Shown here: one piece after another, positions 1 through 8,574 of the stretch | Layout of the letters: every line of letters starts with the position of its first letter | Position numbering within the stretch: position 1 is the stretch's first letter | From: Picochlorum sp. 'celeri' | Lineage: Eukaryota; Chlorophyta; Trebouxiophyceae | Direction of reading: 5' to 3' | Length of the DNA stretch: 64,000 bases | Assembly (NCBI GenBank): GCA_010909725.1 | Contig: JAACMV010000030.1 | Span: forward strand, 496,001 to 560,000 | Translations under genes and position numbers: made by a program | The notes under the pieces: generated by a model | What the model saw: only the letters and a program-made list of their open reading frames with translations | Told to the model about the DNA's origin: nothing | The model's database searches: none

Positions 1-582
1 CAACCAATGAAACATTAAAGACTCTGCATCATTCCCAGTCATGACAAACTCTCTCTCCACAACCGACACGCGTGACGACGACCCATCATCCTCTCCCGAC
101 CGATTCTTCTCCAACAATCCATTCACAATCCCATGCAGAGGCGTCATGTAATTAAACATGCACAGTGCAACCTGTTCAAACGCCTCTTTCAAAGAATCCC
201 CCCACGCATGTAACTGGACATCAGCTGTATGATCCAGGTATTCAAAGCTCGTCCCATCAGATACGTATGTACCCTTGGAAGACACTAATGCTTCCACATC
301 TTCACGCGCCATGCTCTCCGCATCACACATCACCCTGCCTCCTCCCAGACTCTGCTGGACTCCATGTCCATTCTTGTCTTCTACCTCTGGCTCTCTTTCT
401 TCATTTGCCCCTGAGGGTGGTATACGGCGATTTCTCTTCTTCTTTGATCTTTTTGGCAACACAGAATGGTGCGTTTCTATCAGATCCTCGCTCTGCCTTT
501 TCACATGGGCATGCCCATGAATATTCTTGACATTCGTCGTCACCTCCTTCTCCTCCTCTCCATCCTTCTTCTGTATGTCCAT
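1..582 (-). CDS. Archease (partial, C-terminus outside window)
   Basis: Archease activates and modulates the RtcB-type tRNA ligase in tRNA splicing and RNA repair. The minus strand is open from an ATG at 582 to the window edge (194 codons). A low-complexity, charged N-terminal part of about 110 residues (with KRSKKKRNRR) is followed by the archease signature FEYLDHTADVQLHAWGDSL and then EAFEQVALCMFNYMT. The Asp of DHTADV is the family's metal-binding residue. The N-terminal extension is much longer than in archaeal or animal archease and carries a putative nuclear localisation signal, which fits nuclear tRNA processing. The gene is divergent from the LysM gene at 851. The 3' part lies off the window, so completeness is unknown. 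Confidence 0.9.
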   Translation of the reverse strand, partial: MDIQKKDGEEEKEVTTNVKNIHGHAHVKRQSEDLIETHHSVLPKRSKKKRNRRIPPSGANEEREPEVEDKNGHGVQQSLGGGRVMCDAESMAREDVEALVSSKGTYVSDGTSFEYLDHTADVQLHAWGDSLKEAFEQVALCMFNYMTPLHGIVNGLLEKNRSGEDDGSSSRVSVVEREFVMTGNDAESLMFHWL

Positions 583-850
583 ATTTTGATCAAATTGTCA
601 GGTACCCAAAAGGCCGCAATGAACTGATCTGGCATGCCACATTCAATATCACAAATTAATTAGAGATCTCGTGAGAGATCTGCTCCAGCTGAAGAAGGAC
701 TCGGCTCTTGCAACGCGTGGCCCCGAGGCCTCATGCTGCATTATTTAATAGTACCACTATTCATTCGATGAGACCATATTCTGAATGCGAGGGTAGTATT
801 CGTGTAACGAGTTTGGAGGAAACGAGAAAGAAGGCTCGACGTGACGACGT
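583..850. promoter_or_regulatory. Shared divergent promoter interval (archease / LysM gene)
   Basis: These 268 bp separate two divergently oriented start codons, so both promoters must lie here. The interval contains AT-rich patches such as attatttaatagtacc near 740-757 and the inverted pair GAGATCTCGTGAGAGATC near 663-680. No specific factor site can be assigned. Confidence 0.4.
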
Positions 851-2216
851 ATGACAGACCAACGCCCTCCTTCTGCGGATATAGATGGAGATATAGACAC
901 TATGCATGGCAAGACTCGCAATGGATTGACTGGCGGGAGTGATAAAGCGCTCATGCGTGCTGACGAGAATGAGGTCGTTGGTGGAGGGGCCGTGGTCGGA
1001 AGGGACGAGGGATCCTCTCCTGCGACTTTAGAACGCAATATTTCATCTCTTGTGAGTGGTGACGCGTCATCGTCGCGTGGAAAGGCGACGTCGGGTGTCG
1101 CAGCAACTCCACCTCCTGCCAAGCCAGTGCTGTTGGTCGAATCAGATGATGATGTGGAGGAATGGCCAGAAGTGCCTTTGATAGGACGATATAGAGAAGA
1201 AGAAGAAGGTGACGAGGAGAATGGGAATGTGAGTGGGGATGATCAGGGGGAGCCTGCACACAATAATACAGATGGAGAAGACGAGGGCGAGGAAGGCTGT
1301 GATCATGAACTGTTTTGGAAGCATAAAGTGAAGCAGAATGATACACTTGCTGGATTAGCGGTTAAATATAAAGTATCTATATCAGATATCAAACGAGCGA
1401 ATGGTTTTCAGACTGATACTGCCATGTTTGGGAGAGAGTGGGTGATGATTCCCCGCAAGCCATTTCCCATAGGGTGCGTTGGTGTGATTCGTTGTCGTAC
1501 AGTGTACTTTTGATTCAATAAAAACATTATTAATATTTTGTAGGCCAGAGCAAGCGGCTTGGGCGGGAATGATACTGGCACATTATGAACAGAGAATGCC
1601 GTTTGGTATGCACCCAGAAGGGAATGGGATGAATGATAAACCTCTTACATCGGTGAGAGCGTTGCGTGGATATTATAGCACCGACCACTCTCCTGTAAGG
1701 CAACAACATTGTGTGGATTGGGAGGCGGAAGGGGCATCGAAGAAGAATGAAGATGGCCACTTTGTAGCGCCTGCGTCGACTCGGGGAGAAGTTGAAATGA
1801 TGAGTCGTTCGACATCGTCGTATAGAGATGATCGATTGCGACGGCGGAGAAATGATGATACTGACGAGTATTCGATGACGACGCCACTGCGGAATGATGC
1901 GGGTGATTATGATGAAAACGACCCAGCTGTGCGGCAGGTATTTGAGGCAATGAGGGATAGAGATATGCCCAAACCCCTTTTTGGTCCACAAACGACGGCA
2001 GCATTGAACTCTTGGAAAGAAAAGTCGTCAGTAATCTCATCCAATGCGATGAAAGAATTGAAAGATTTGCAAACAAAGTCTCTGAAATGGAGAGACCAGT
2101 TGATGCGTAGAATAAAAAAGGTGACAAATGCTCAACCAGGGCCTTCATCATCGGCTGCTGCTGGCACAGCCATGAGGTCCATGTCGTCATTCTCATCTTC
2201 GATTAAAAAGGACTGA
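851..2216 (+). CDS. LysM-domain protein (two exons, 431 aa)
   Basis: Exons are 851-1473 and 1544-2216, with a 70-bp GT-AG intron. Joining them keeps the frame (…PRKPFPIG|PEQAAWAG…). One LysM module sits at about residues 158-200 (HKVKQNDTLAGLAVKYKV then SDIKRANGF…MIPRKPF). There is no signal peptide, and a long acidic stretch precedes the module. This matches the intracellular LysM proteins of algae and animals rather than secreted chitin receptors. The C-terminal half is low-complexity and Ser-rich, with a basic segment near residues 385-400. The real ligand is unknown. An internal ATG at 902 is an alternative start. It shares a divergent promoter interval with archease. Confidence 0.82.
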
Positions 2217-2451
2217 TAGGACTGCATGGGGCGTTCATTGTCGTCCTGGGTGACATGGATGTGCATAAAAATGAAACGCTCCGATCAAAAGCATGTAATG
2301 ACCGTATGATACTCCCGGCGTATGGCTGCCACGTGGGCGCCATAAAAACGCAAGTGCCATCTCCTCTGCACCAGAATATTTTCGATTCATTATTTTTCAT
2401 CCTGGAAATTCAATTATACGTTTAGAATATTAACAAGAATCGTTAAAAACA

Positions 2452-4689
2452 ATGCAAGGACTTGGAATGAACACTAGAATCGGTGGGCAGAAAAGCGTGG
2501 CTGCGCAGAAGGGATTCCAAGTTGGAACTCCTCTGTCGTACCAGGCACGCGCTAGAGTCTCTTTCGGCCGCCATACGATGACTGTGAGAGCAGAAAAGGT
2601 ATGTTGTATCGTGCATTGTGCTATACATGGCCCTCCGTTGGAGGAGCGCATGGAAGTCTCTAGAATGTTCTCGTAGGAGATTCCAGAAGCATCGAGCGAC
2701 ATCGCTCAATTCCGCATCGTATGCCTCAATACTGGTAGTATATGAGTATAGTATCTCACAATGAGGGTGTGTTTGATGTAGGTGGTGGGAATTGATTTGG
2801 GTACCACAAACTCTGCTGTGGCTGCCATGGAGGGAGGAAAGCCAACCATCATCACCAATGCTGAGGGTGGTAGAACAACTCCATCTGTGGTTGCATACAG
2901 TAAGAATGGAGACCGCTTGGTGGGACAGATTGCAAAGCGTCAGGCTGTGGTGAACCCAGAGGATACATTCTTCTCTGTGAAGCGTTTCATTGGACGCAAG
3001 ATGGGTGAAGTGAAGGAAGAGTCCACCCAGGTTCCATACAAGGTGAATGCTGACTCAAACGGAAATGTGAAGATTGTGTCTGGTAATGCTGGAAAGGAAT
3101 TTGCCCCAGAGGAAATTTCTGCTACAGTGCTTAGAAAGCTGTCCGAGGACGCTGCCAAGTTCTTGGGAGACTCTGTTGGAAAGGCTGTGATTACTGTCCC
3201 AGCTTACTTTAATGATTCTCAGAGACAGGCTACGAAAGATGCTGGTAAGATTGCTGGTTTGGAAGTGCTTCGTATTATCAACGAGCCTACTGCTGCATCT
3301 TTGGCCTATGGTCTTGATAAGAAGTCCAACGAAACCATCCTTGTCTTTGATTTGGGAGGTGGAACGTTTGATGTGTCTGTTCTCGAGGTCGGAGATGGTG
3401 TCTTTGAGGTGTTGTCCACTTCCGGAGATACCCACTTGGGAGGAGATGACTTTGATAAGCGTATTGTTGACTGGCTGGCTGACGAGTTCAAGAAGACTGA
3501 GGGCATTGATTTGAGAAGTGACCGTCAGGCTCTGCAGCGCCTCACAGAGGCTGCTGAGAAGGCAAAGATTGAGCTTTCCTCTACCTCTCAGACCTCCATC
3601 TCCCTTCCATTCATCACAGCAACTGCTGAGGGACCAAAGCACATCGACACAACCTTGACTCGTGCACAGTTTGAACAGTTGGCTTCTGATTTGTTGACCC
3701 GCTGCAAGGTGCCAGTTGAAGCAGCCCTCAAGGATGCCAAGCTTTCAATGAGCGACCTTGATGAAATCATCTTAGTAGGAGGATCCACCCGTATCCCATC
3801 TGTTGTGGATCTTGTGGAGAAAATGACTGGAAAGAAGGCCAACATGACTGTCAACCCAGATGAGGTGGTTGCTCTTGGAGCTGCTGTCCAAGGAGGTGTG
3901 TTGGCTGGAGAGGTATCCGACATTGTCTTGTTGGATGTCACACCACTGTCCCTTGGATTGGAAACTCTTGGAGGAGTCTCCACAAAGGTTATCCCAAGAA
4001 ATACAACCCTTCCAACATCCAAGACAGAAACCTTCTCCACTGCTGCTGATAACCAGTCATCAGTCGAGATTAACGTTCTTCAGGGAGAGCGTGAGTTTGC
4101 CAAGGATAACAAGTCTTTGGGTACATTTAGATTGGATGGTATTCCACCAGCCCCACGTGGAGTTCCACAGATTGAAGTGAAGTTTGATATTGATGCCAAC
4201 GGAATCCTTTCTGTGAGTGCCACAGACAAGGGAACAGGAAAGCAGCAAGACATCAAGATCACTGGAGCATCTACCCTGCCCTCTGATGAGGTCGACCGCA
4301 TGGTCCAGAACGCTGAGCAGTTTGCTGATGAGGACAAGAAGCGCAGAGAGCTTGTTGATGCCAAGAACCAGGCCGACTCTGTTGTCTACCAGACAGAGAA
4401 GCAACTGTCAGAGTTTGATGACAAGCTCCCACAGGAGATCAAGGACAAGGTGAATGCCAAGCTTACTGAGGTGAAGGATGCCATTCCATCCGATGACGCA
4501 GAGAAAATCAACGCAGCTGTCGAAAGTCTTCAGAAGGAAGTCATGGAGATGGGACAGGCTGTGTATAGCCAGGCTGGAGCTGCCGCAGGAGCTGAGGGAG
4601 CTGCCCCAGGAGGAGACGCTGGAGCTGCCGGAGCTGCTGGAGGAGATGATGATGTCATCGATGCCGAATTCTCAGATTCCGACAAGTAA
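2452..4689 (+). CDS. HSP70B: Plastid stromal HSP70 (DnaK type), nuclear encoded
   Basis: Exons are 2452-2598 and 2782-4689 (183-bp intron), giving 684 aa. The 49-residue first exon is a chloroplast transit peptide rich in Arg, Ser, Gln and Thr and ending VRAEK. It joins directly to [19 protein letters not shown]. The ATPase phosphate-binding loops ([25 protein letters not shown]), the substrate-binding domain and the cyanobacterial/plastid DnaK ending [14 protein letters not shown] are all present. The role is folding of imported and stromal proteins with J-proteins and GrpE. Length and ending match green-lineage stromal HSP70. Codon 1 of exon 2 is GTG but is internal, so the true start is ATG 2452. 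A nuclear copy with a transit peptide is the strongest lineage marker in the window. Confidence 0.96.
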
Positions 4690-4957
4690 ATCCTTTTTTA
4701 CCGTACCCACATATGTTCCGACTTGATTTATTGATGTAAACATTGACACGTATTTTTCTGGCTAGAAGAATCTCTCTCCGAAGAGTAACGGAAGTTTCTG
4801 CCACGTGGCAAGAGGAGCGCTCTTCCTTGGCAGAACGAAAGAGCATTCGACTGCCCAACAGGATGGATTCACGCGATTTTCGACATATGAGAATTTTATC
4901 AACTGAATTCGCCCTAATATCAAACTTTATTCAATATTTATTCAGTATTGAAGAATA

Positions 4958-5674
4958 ATGGAGAAGGAAATCGAGCAGATTGTAGCCAGGGCGCTCTCTC
5001 GGGAAAGACGCCTCTGGTTCTCCATCATGGCTGGGGTGCTCATCCTTCAACTGTTTGCCATGAACCCTGCGGCACGGGTATCGCAGTCAGTATCTGGAGC
5101 TTCCAGCTCTCTTAGTGTAGAACAGGTCCACCCAACCACCCGGGGCTTGCGCCGTAGTCTTATGAGTTTGCAAGGTGCTCCATCCTCTGAAATGGCCCCT
5201 GCCCCGGCACCAGACAGAGCACCAGCTCCGGCACCAGAGGCGGGGGAATCTGAAAATGTGGATCAACGTGAGGAGGAAGAACCATCACATTGTAGTTGTC
5301 CCCGAGGGCCTGCTGGACCTCCAGGGCCACAAGGAGAACCAGCTCCAGAGTTTCTGTCAAACATTTTTGAATGGGATGAGGACAAGAGCGCTCTGACAAT
5401 CAACGCCGGCAGTGTAAACCTTGCTGGTCATCTCATTGTTAATGGATTCACTGGTATCAGGGAGTCATTATTCATTGGAGGAGATCCAAATAGTGGAGAA
5501 TCAGCAACTGAAATCTCTGGAGGATCAATTCTGCTGTACAAACAGGGACAGGACCCCACCATTGCTGGATTTCGAACTGACCCAGACAAAGGATACGAAC
5601 CCGCCAATGTCGAATTCATGGGGGGCATAACAGTGGTCGACCCCAACACAGCTGAAACGAAAACCATTGCTTGA
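4958..5674 (+). CDS. Membrane-anchored protein with short collagen-like stretch (238 aa)
   Basis: A single exon from ATG 4958. A charged N-terminus is followed by one hydrophobic segment at about residues 22-37 (LWFSIMAGVLILQLFAM), giving type II signal-anchor topology. A Pro/Ala-rich spacer (PAPAPDRAPAPAPEAGE) follows, then CSCPRGPAGPPGPQGEPAP with four or five Gly-X-Y triplets. The C-terminal 110 residues form a beta-rich, Gly/Asn-rich domain (INAGSVNLAGHLIVNGFTG) resembling the neck or trimerising heads next to collagen repeats in tail-fibre and algal surface proteins. Two Cys lie just before the triplets. I recognise no family. An extracellular or lumenal trimer is an inference. The gene is convergent with the PUB-domain gene. 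Confidence 0.7.
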   Translation: MEKEIEQIVARALSRERRLWFSIMAGVLILQLFAMNPAARVSQSVSGASSSLSVEQVHPTTRGLRRSLMSLQGAPSSEMAPAPAPDRAPAPAPEAGESENVDQREEEEPSHCSCPRGPAGPPGPQGEPAPEFLSNIFEWDEDKSALTINAGSVNLAGHLIVNGFTGIRESLFIGGDPNSGESATEISGGSILLYKQGQDPTIAGFRTDPDKGYEPANVEFMGGITVVDPNTAETKTIA

Positions 5675-5751
5675 TCAAAGACCAAGATGATACAATGTAC
5701 ACCACACACATTTCATTTCATTTCATTTACTAGATATGTTAATTTAACAAG

Positions 5752-5791
5752 TATACACATATGTGTATATATACTATGCATAGTATATATA
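5752..5791. repeat. Two adjacent perfect AT-rich palindromes
   Basis: Positions 5752-5769 (TATACACATATGTGTATA) form an 18-nt perfect palindrome. Positions 5766-5791, centred on ATGCAT, form a 26-nt perfect palindrome that overlaps it by four bases. They lie between the 3' ends of two convergent genes (stops at 5674 and 5800). Either could form a hairpin in RNA from both strands. A role in 3'-end formation is an inference. Confidence 0.7.
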
Positions 5792-5799
5792 AAACATGA

Positions 5800-6510
5800 T
5801 TATTCGTATCGAAAACGAGCGTGTCGCTCCTTTTCATCCTCTCGCAAATCCTGCAACACTTTTTCCAACCTTTTTTGCTCTGCCACCTTGGCATCACCCC
5901 CCGCACCTTCTCGTTGAGCCTCCTTCTCCTGAATCTTTTCCAGCCTTTCAATCGCCATACATAACAAAGACCACTCATTTGTATCCTCGCCATGATTGAA
6001 CGAGAGGTATCTCTCATGATTCTCAACTATGGTGGTCCACCCAACAATCCTCATTACCTTTTCTGCCGCAGTGCCTATGATGTACTTGTGAACAATCGAG
6101 TTATTGTACCGCAGTTTTCTATATTTTGCTTCACGTGGATGATCTCTCACATTGATCAGGATTTTCATCAGGGGAGAAATGGCCTCCAAAATCATCTGTG
6201 GGCTCTTGTGCTTCTCATCACAAATATCAAATACCACAATCTTCTCCAACATCTTTTTCAATCGAACGATCTCTTCATTTTCACTAGGGTCTCTAGAACT
6301 AGGGCTGTCCTGTGTTTCCTGTTGACTCAAGTGAGCCAGTCTTTTCAAACGAAGTTGTTCCAACGAAGAGGTTTCCTCTCCCTCGTTCGTGTCACAATCC
6401 CGAGATGATGATCTTTCCATATGAGACGACATTTTTTTTAGTGTATCATAAGAAATTTTGTGGGATCGATTGCCACCACGACAGAAAAACATTGACCAAT
6501 TTGGACACAT
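5800..6510 (-). CDS. PUB-domain protein
   Basis: A 236-aa single-exon reading frame. The central part (about residues 110-185) matches the PUB fold (peptide:N-glycanase/UBA- or UBX-containing proteins): NVRDHPREAKYRKLRYNNS, then AAEKVMRIVGWTTI. PUB domains bind the C-terminal tail of the AAA ATPase p97/Cdc48. The rest is charged coiled coil, ending in an Arg/Glu-rich tail. No UBX, transglutaminase or thioredoxin domain is visible, so it is probably a small Cdc48 adaptor. The start is uncertain: ATG 6510 is the first, and ATG 6432 (MSSHMERS) would remove a Cys-rich leader of 26 residues. The 3' end converges on the collagen-like gene. Confidence 0.72.
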   Translation of the reverse strand: MCPNWSMFFCRGGNRSHKISYDTLKKMSSHMERSSSRDCDTNEGEETSSLEQLRLKRLAHLSQQETQDSPSSRDPSENEEIVRLKKMLEKIVVFDICDEKHKSPQMILEAISPLMKILINVRDHPREAKYRKLRYNNSIVHKYIIGTAAEKVMRIVGWTTIVENHERYLSFNHGEDTNEWSLLCMAIERLEKIQEKEAQREGAGGDAKVAEQKRLEKVLQDLREDEKERHARFRYE

Positions 6511-6812
6511 CTACTGCAATTTCGACGGTCCCTACAAAATCGTTGCCGGACCGATCGCGATGCAATCTCGCTGGCAATAGTAGGTGAGGTGAATCAGAAA
6601 CTTCAGTCAGTTTCCACATTGTGGTGGCAGCACTCGTTGTGGTGTTGTGTTTGCAACTTGTTGCAAAACAGTATCAATTTACAATTTACTGGACTATACG
6701 CTAGATCTGACTGCAGGGCCAGTGTTTTTTTCTGTCCAATCAACTGGCAGGGCTTTTTTTTCTTTTCCTGTATGATTCAAGTTCTTCCGACAACCACCTT
6801 TTCTATTTCTCT
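6511..6812. other. Intergenic interval, no gene seen
   Basis: About 300 bp between the start of the PUB-domain gene and the stop of the next minus-strand gene. It should hold the promoter of the former and the 3' UTR of the latter. T-rich runs are present on the plus strand near 6725-6770. No conserved coding or RNA gene is visible. Confidence 0.5.
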
Positions 6813-8147
6813 TCACTCGACAGTATTGTTACTCTCTTTCTCTTTCTTTCGCCCCGGTAACCCTCTCGTTCGAAGCCATGCCAATGCAGACAGGACATAT
6901 TCGTGAGGAGAGGCAGGATCTTTATTCTCCACTTCCAATAGCAAGATGAGGCTTCCAACCATGAATGCCCAATTTCCATAGAATGCATTGAATGCAGTGC
7001 CCCAATGCTGACAGCATACCTCTCCGTTTCCCTTCCAATTTGCCAGATAGCCAAAAATCGAACTCATTAAAAATCCTATTCCTCCAATCAAATTTGCAAA
7101 CGAGGCATACCATCCAATCCTGGTGAATCCAGGTTTATACCATACGTCTTGTTCTTCCAGTGTATACAATAATCCACTGAGTACAAAACAAACAGAACCA
7201 ATAGTCTGTGGGGCCCAGATGAGGGCCTGCTGCACCTGCCATTGGTCATCAGCCACAACGCCTGGGATGGCAGTGAACACTGCTATTGAAAAGATCAGGC
7301 AGCCAAAACCAAGTAAAAAGGCTGCTGTGAATCCCAAATTGTGGAAATCCCAACCCCACCATCGCCACGCTCGGCATTCATGGTCCGACTTTGGGTCAGT
7401 CACATCTGCTGCATTCTTTCCATCCTTCTCTGGCACATACACATACAATTTGTTCGCTTTCTGGTTGATGAAACGTTCCTCTGAGTTGACATACGAATTG
7501 ACGTATTCTTTTTTTCTTCTCCTGCATAACACACCCTGTTTCAATACGTCATCACAAAGATGCCATTCTTCATCTTCCTTGAGTGCACTCTCACTGGGAA
7601 TCTCCTCATCGTGTTTTTTCCCCACTTCGCGCACTTCAGCGCCACAGCATATATCCACATCTTCATTGAGAGCCTCCAACAGTAAAAGATAACACCCAAA
7701 ATCGAACAGGAGGATGCCAGCCACTTCAACATATCCAATGGTATATTTGGAAGCAGTTTCACTTGGAAAAGGCCACATAAAAATGTGCCCAGCAAAAACC
7801 CAACAGGCAGTTCCCAAGCAAAAAATGATGGCAATCCACCATGAGATGTTCTTCACATCCAGCAAGAATATCTTTGGCACAGGTGGAACAACAATCTCAG
7901 CCCCGGTAACCTGTTGGGGTATGAACCTCATGTAACGATGCTTTCTATGCGGCCTGGACCCATACTTGTAATGCCCTTGGGTTTCTTCATCCAAAAATGT
8001 GACTCTTCTGGGATGAAAAAATGTCGGTAAGAAGGCCATCGGAGTGATCTTCTCGATTGTTAGTCTTTTTTTGATCCCAGCAGTGGTTGGGATGGGTAGC
8101 GACGGCCATTCTTTATTTTCAGCAGCTGAATCTTCCATATTCGCCAT
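6813..8147 (-). CDS. Six-TM integral membrane protein (444 aa)
   Basis: Start ATG 8147 is chosen; a GTG one codon upstream is not a likely eukaryotic start. About 105 soluble residues precede TM1 (WWIAIIFCLGTACWVFAGHI). TM2 follows near YVEVAGILLFDFGCYLLLLE, then a soluble Cys/charged loop, then four helices (LGFTAAFLLGFGCLIFSIAV, IWAPQTIGSVCFVLSGLLYT, ASFANLIGGIGFLMSSIFGY, NAFYGNWAFMVGSLILLLEV). The motif pattern WYKPGFTRIGWYASFANLIG resembles uncharacterised integral membrane proteins that I associate with fungi and algae. No transport motif is recognised, and function is unknown. Confidence 0.75.
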   Translation of the reverse strand: MANMEDSAAENKEWPSLPIPTTAGIKKRLTIEKITPMAFLPTFFHPRRVTFLDEETQGHYKYGSRPHRKHRYMRFIPQQVTGAEIVVPPVPKIFLLDVKNISWWIAIIFCLGTACWVFAGHIFMWPFPSETASKYTIGYVEVAGILLFDFGCYLLLLEALNEDVDICCGAEVREVGKKHDEEIPSESALKEDEEWHLCDDVLKQGVLCRRRKKEYVNSYVNSEERFINQKANKLYVYVPEKDGKNAADVTDPKSDHECRAWRWWGWDFHNLGFTAAFLLGFGCLIFSIAVFTAIPGVVADDQWQVQQALIWAPQTIGSVCFVLSGLLYTLEEQDVWYKPGFTRIGWYASFANLIGGIGFLMSSIFGYLANWKGNGEVCCQHWGTAFNAFYGNWAFMVGSLILLLEVENKDPASPHEYVLSALAWLRTRGLPGRKKEKESNNTVE

Positions 8148-8574
8148 CACGCACTAGCTGCCTATTATCTGTATTCATATACATGGCATGGGGTCATATT
8201 GTGGCTGTGCAAGGTCATATTCGTATCAAAGCAGACACTGCCTAACGAAGCGTACCTGTTTGGTGTCTGCGGTTTTCAAGCGAATTGGATGTGATCTGAT
8301 ATCAATTTTATTTGTTATATACATATGTTTCATTCTTAATGCCTGAACACTCCATTCTGCGGGCGTATGGCGTACCTTGGAATCCGACTGAAGGATTGAT
8401 CCATCTGGATGGGGGTCCCATACTGCAGCTGCAGACCAGCTGGTCTGGATAGTACCATCGTTACTGTTGTCATGTGTACACGTATAATGATGGGATCCTA
8501 CATAGATCATCATGGGAGGGCTCAAAATAATTGTTTCATATGAATCAAAGATGAGATGAATGTGCTGTATGTAT
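8148..8574. other. Intergenic interval, no gene seen
   Basis: About 430 bp between two minus-strand genes. It should contain the 3' UTR of the FUSC-like gene and the promoter of the six-TM gene. A 137-codon minus-strand reading frame (8226-8639) overlaps the end of the FUSC gene. Its composition is not protein-like, so I do not call it. Confidence 0.5.

Noticed and set aside
757..1346. Minus-strand frames opposite the LysM gene
   Set aside because: They overlap the spliced LysM coding region on the opposite strand. Their composition is antisense-like, with no domain.
3055..4404. Antisense frames of 94-195 codons across the HSP70 gene
   Set aside because: They are shadows of a strongly biased coding sequence on the plus strand.
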